Positions 12,626-14,423 of a DNA stretch of 14,423 bases are shown one piece after another. This DNA is from Actinomycetes bacterium (GTDB lineage Bacteria; Bacillota_I; Bacilli_A; RF39; UBA660). The notes beneath the pieces were generated by a model. The model was not told the DNA's origin, made no database searches, and saw only the letters and a list, made by a program, of their open reading frames with translations. Numbering within the stretch: position 1 is the stretch's first letter; each line of letters begins with the position of its first letter. The stretch lies in NCBI GenBank assembly GCA_021152765.1, contig JAGKUT010000005.1, forward strand, positions 1 to 14,423. Reading direction: 5' to 3'. Both the position numbers and the translations under genes were made by a program.

Positions 12626-13576
12626 ATGACAATAACATTAAAAGTAAGTGAAAATACAAAAGAAGAAATGATTAAATACTTTGAAGATAAAAAAAGACCA
12701 AAAACACCAGACTATGCAGTATTCCAAGCAGACGAAGCAGACACAGTAATAACACTATACCAATCAGGTAAAGCAGTATTTCAAGGAATATCAGCAGATA
12801 TAGACGCAAATATGTGGCGTGATATGGAAAGACATTTAAACCCTACTAAAAAAGTTGAAATGACAAACTCAGAAGATAAAAAGAAAAAAGAAAAAAAAGA
12901 TTTATACATAGACCCTAAAATATATAATGCAACAACAATTGGATCAGATGAAGTTGGAACTGGTGATTACTTTGGACCAATTGTAGTAGTGTGTTCATAC
13001 GTAAATAAAGAAAATATAAAATTTCTAGAAAGTCTAGGAGTAAAAGATTCAAAAAAACTAACAGATGAAAAAATACTAGAAATAGTACCACAAATAATTA
13101 AAAAGATTCCATACGAATGCATGATACTATCAAATGAAGAATACAATAAAAAATATACTTCTGATATTAATATGAATAAAATTAAAGCAATTATGCATAA
13201 TAAAGTTTTAACAAAGATGAAAGAAAAATATAATGATATAGAATACATTGTAGTAGACCAATTCGCAAAGCCATTTGTATACTATAACTATTTAAAGCAA
13301 GTACCTAACTATACAAAAGGAATAACATTCATGACAAAAGCAGAAGATAAATGCTTGTCAGTTGCCTGTGCCTCACTAATAAGTAGATATATTTTCCTAA
13401 AAGAATTCGATAAATTAGGTGAAAAATATAATACATTCCTAGTAAAAGGAGCAGGACCTAAAGTAGATGAAATCGGTTTAAAATTAACAAAACAATACGG
13501 ATTTGAAATACTAGAAAAAATATCAAAATTAAACTTTAAAAACACAGAAAAAATCAAAGAATTAGCTAAAAACTAA
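12626..13576 (+). CDS. rnhC: Ribonuclease HIII
   Basis: RNase HIII degrades the RNA strand of RNA-DNA hybrids, removing primers and R-loops. The 316-residue protein has the HIII-specific N-terminal TBP-like domain (about 1-75, with YQSGKAVFQG at 45-54) and a lysine-rich linker (83-91). The catalytic domain opens with TTIGSDEVGTGDYFGP (103-118), where Asp108 and Glu109 bind metal. It then has GVKDSKKLTDEKI (138-150), VVDQFA with Asp211, and TKAEDKCLSVACASLISRY (237-255), carrying the last acidic residue. The start has a strong GGAGG 7 nt upstream. The gene is divergent from cvpA, matching Bacillus gene order. Its last 15 nt overlap the end of the nuclease gene on the other strand. Confidence 0.95.
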   Translation: MTITLKVSENTKEEMIKYFEDKKRPKTPDYAVFQADEADTVITLYQSGKAVFQGISADIDANMWRDMERHLNPTKKVEMTNSEDKKKKEKKDLYIDPKIYNATTIGSDEVGTGDYFGPIVVVCSYVNKENIKFLESLGVKDSKKLTDEKILEIVPQIIKKIPYECMILSNEEYNKKYTSDINMNKIKAIMHNKVLTKMKEKYNDIEYIVVDQFAKPFVYYNYLKQVPNYTKGITFMTKAEDKCLSVACASLISRYIFLKEFDKLGEKYNTFLVKGAGPKVDEIGLKLTKQYGFEILEKISKLNFKNTEKIKELAKN

Positions 13577-13587
13577 TTCTTTTTTTT
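13556..13587. terminator. Terminator between rnhC and the convergent nuclease gene
   Basis: AAAGAATTAG (13556-13565) pairs perfectly with CTAATTCTTT (13573-13582) around a 7-nt loop. T continues to 13587 on the plus strand. On the minus strand a T run follows two bases after the stem, so it may work both ways. Both stop codons lie within the hairpin. Confidence 0.65.
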
Positions 13588-14423
13588 CATCAATATCAAT
13601 ATGCATATTAATATCATCCTCAGTCGGAAGTTTATCTAATATATCCTTAGGAATACAATTGTTAATTTCATAAGAAGATACTCCTATAGGATTACTCACA
13701 CCCTCTAAAGTCCATTCAACTGATAATTTATCCTTTTCTCTACATAATAATAAACCAATAGTTTCATTATCAAACTCTTTCTTCAAAGTCTTATTAACAG
13801 CAGTTACATAAAAATTTAATTGACCAATATATTCAGGTTTAAACTCAGTATTTTTTAATTCAACAACAACATAACATCTCAATTCTAAATGATAAAATAA
13901 TAAATCTATATAATAATCATTATTATCAGTATTAATCTTGTATTGACTACCAACAAAGCAAAATCCCTTTCCTAGTTCAAGCAAAATATTCTTAATTCTT
14001 TCAACCATCGCGTTTTCTATATCAGTTTCACATGCGTTTTCCTTTAAATTAGACAATTCAAATATATAAGGATCCTTCATTATATCCCTCGCAAGTTCAC
14101 CTTGACTAATAGGTAATCTATCACCAAAATTTGTTAATTTAATTTTTCCTTTTTGTCTTTCATATAAATTCGAATCAATTTGATGAACCATAACCGTATG
14201 AGACCATCCATTTTCTAAGCATTTCTCCGCATACCATATTCTCTTTCCCATATCTTTCACTTTTTCAATCAAAGTATAATTATGTGACCATGGTAAATTG
14301 GCCAACGACATTGGCCAATTTTGAATATCTTTATATTCATTATAAAATATTCGCATTCTTCTCAAATTTCTAGATGAAAATCCCCTCATATTCGGAAATT
14401 CTATTTTTAATTCAATAGATAAC
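13562..14423 (-). CDS. YhcG/DUF1016 family PDDEXK nuclease, N-terminus outside the window
   Basis: The frame is open to the window edge; 286 residues are visible. The first visible residues, IEFPNMRGFSSRNLRRMRIF, belong to the interior of the DUF1016 N-terminal domain, so the ATG at 14389 is internal. After NLPWSHNYTLIEKV the protein continues into the nuclease domain. Counting from that internal Met, it has ELGKGFCFVGSQYKI (138-152), YYIDLLFYH with Asp162, and VVVELKN with Glu177 and Lys179, a complete PDDEXK core. QLNFYVTAVN and GLLLCREKD are also typical. Members are DNA-binding restriction-like nucleases, found scattered in bacteria and often near defence or mobile genes. The exact target is not known to me. 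Here it sits beside housekeeping genes, which suggests a recent or mobile arrival, but the flank beyond the edge is unseen. Confidence 0.85.
   Translation of the reverse strand, partial: LSIELKIEFPNMRGFSSRNLRRMRIFYNEYKDIQNWPMSLANLPWSHNYTLIEKVKDMGKRIWYAEKCLENGWSHTVMVHQIDSNLYERQKGKIKLTNFGDRLPISQGELARDIMKDPYIFELSNLKENACETDIENAMVERIKNILLELGKGFCFVGSQYKINTDNNDYYIDLLFYHLELRCYVVVELKNTEFKPEYIGQLNFYVTAVNKTLKKEFDNETIGLLLCREKDKLSVEWTLEGVSNPIGVSSYEINNCIPKDILDKLPTEDDINMHIDIDEKKELVFS

Noticed and set aside
14389..14423. ATG at 14389 as the true start of the nuclease
   Set aside because: The frame continues upstream with residues typical of the DUF1016 N-terminal domain (LSIELKIEFPN), so the gene begins beyond the window.

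Overview
The window looks like chromosome of a very A+T-rich, low-G+C Gram-positive bacterium (Bacillota, or a walled relative of Mollicutes such as the uncultured gut lineages). The signs are strong AGGAGG-type ribosome binding sites, a Gram-positive LexA with Bacillus-type SOS boxes, RNase HIII, a DnaE-type polymerase and rho-independent terminators after most transcription units. Tryptophan is written TGG and the genes end mainly in TAA or TAG, so the standard bacterial code fits. No tRNA, rRNA, CRISPR array or insertion sequence was seen. Lineage is inferred from gene content only.

Layout. 1-456 (-) is the 5' part of a YfhO-type membrane protein. 526-1716 (-) is a secreted pseudopilin-like protein with a glycine-rich domain, and 1779-4658 (-) is dnaE. 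rpmB (4793-4981, +) converges with a small membrane-anchored protein (4994-5446, -). rarA (5550-6764, +) converges with holA (6778-7686, -). Next comes a divergent SOS module: a 44-residue membrane peptide (7737-7871, -) and lexA (7996-8613, +), back to back over two operator-like palindromes. A Met-rich helical protein follows (8636-9073, -). The gap at 9119-9486 is not empty: it holds a probable type I toxin-antitoxin locus, with a 30-residue hydrophobic peptide and a convergent antisense RNA. 9487-11430 (-) is a compact operon of five paralogous genes that I do not recognise. It is followed by the cvpA-trxA operon (11520-12538, -), divergent rnhC (12626-13576, +), and a YhcG/DUF1016-type PDDEXK nuclease (13562-14423, -) cut by the window edge.

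How the genes work together. The core theme is genome maintenance: polymerase alpha (DnaE), clamp-loader delta (HolA), the fork-rescue ATPase RarA, the SOS repressor LexA and RNase HIII. LexA probably controls itself and the small divergent membrane peptide, which sits where Bacillus keeps the division inhibitor yneA. The less ordinary content is the SOS peptide, the toxin-antitoxin-like locus and the five-paralogue array with one conserved cysteine per domain copy.

Transcription signals are very compact. -10 boxes often lie only 15-25 nt from the start codon, and in two places the -35 box of a gene appears to sit in the loop of the preceding gene's terminator.
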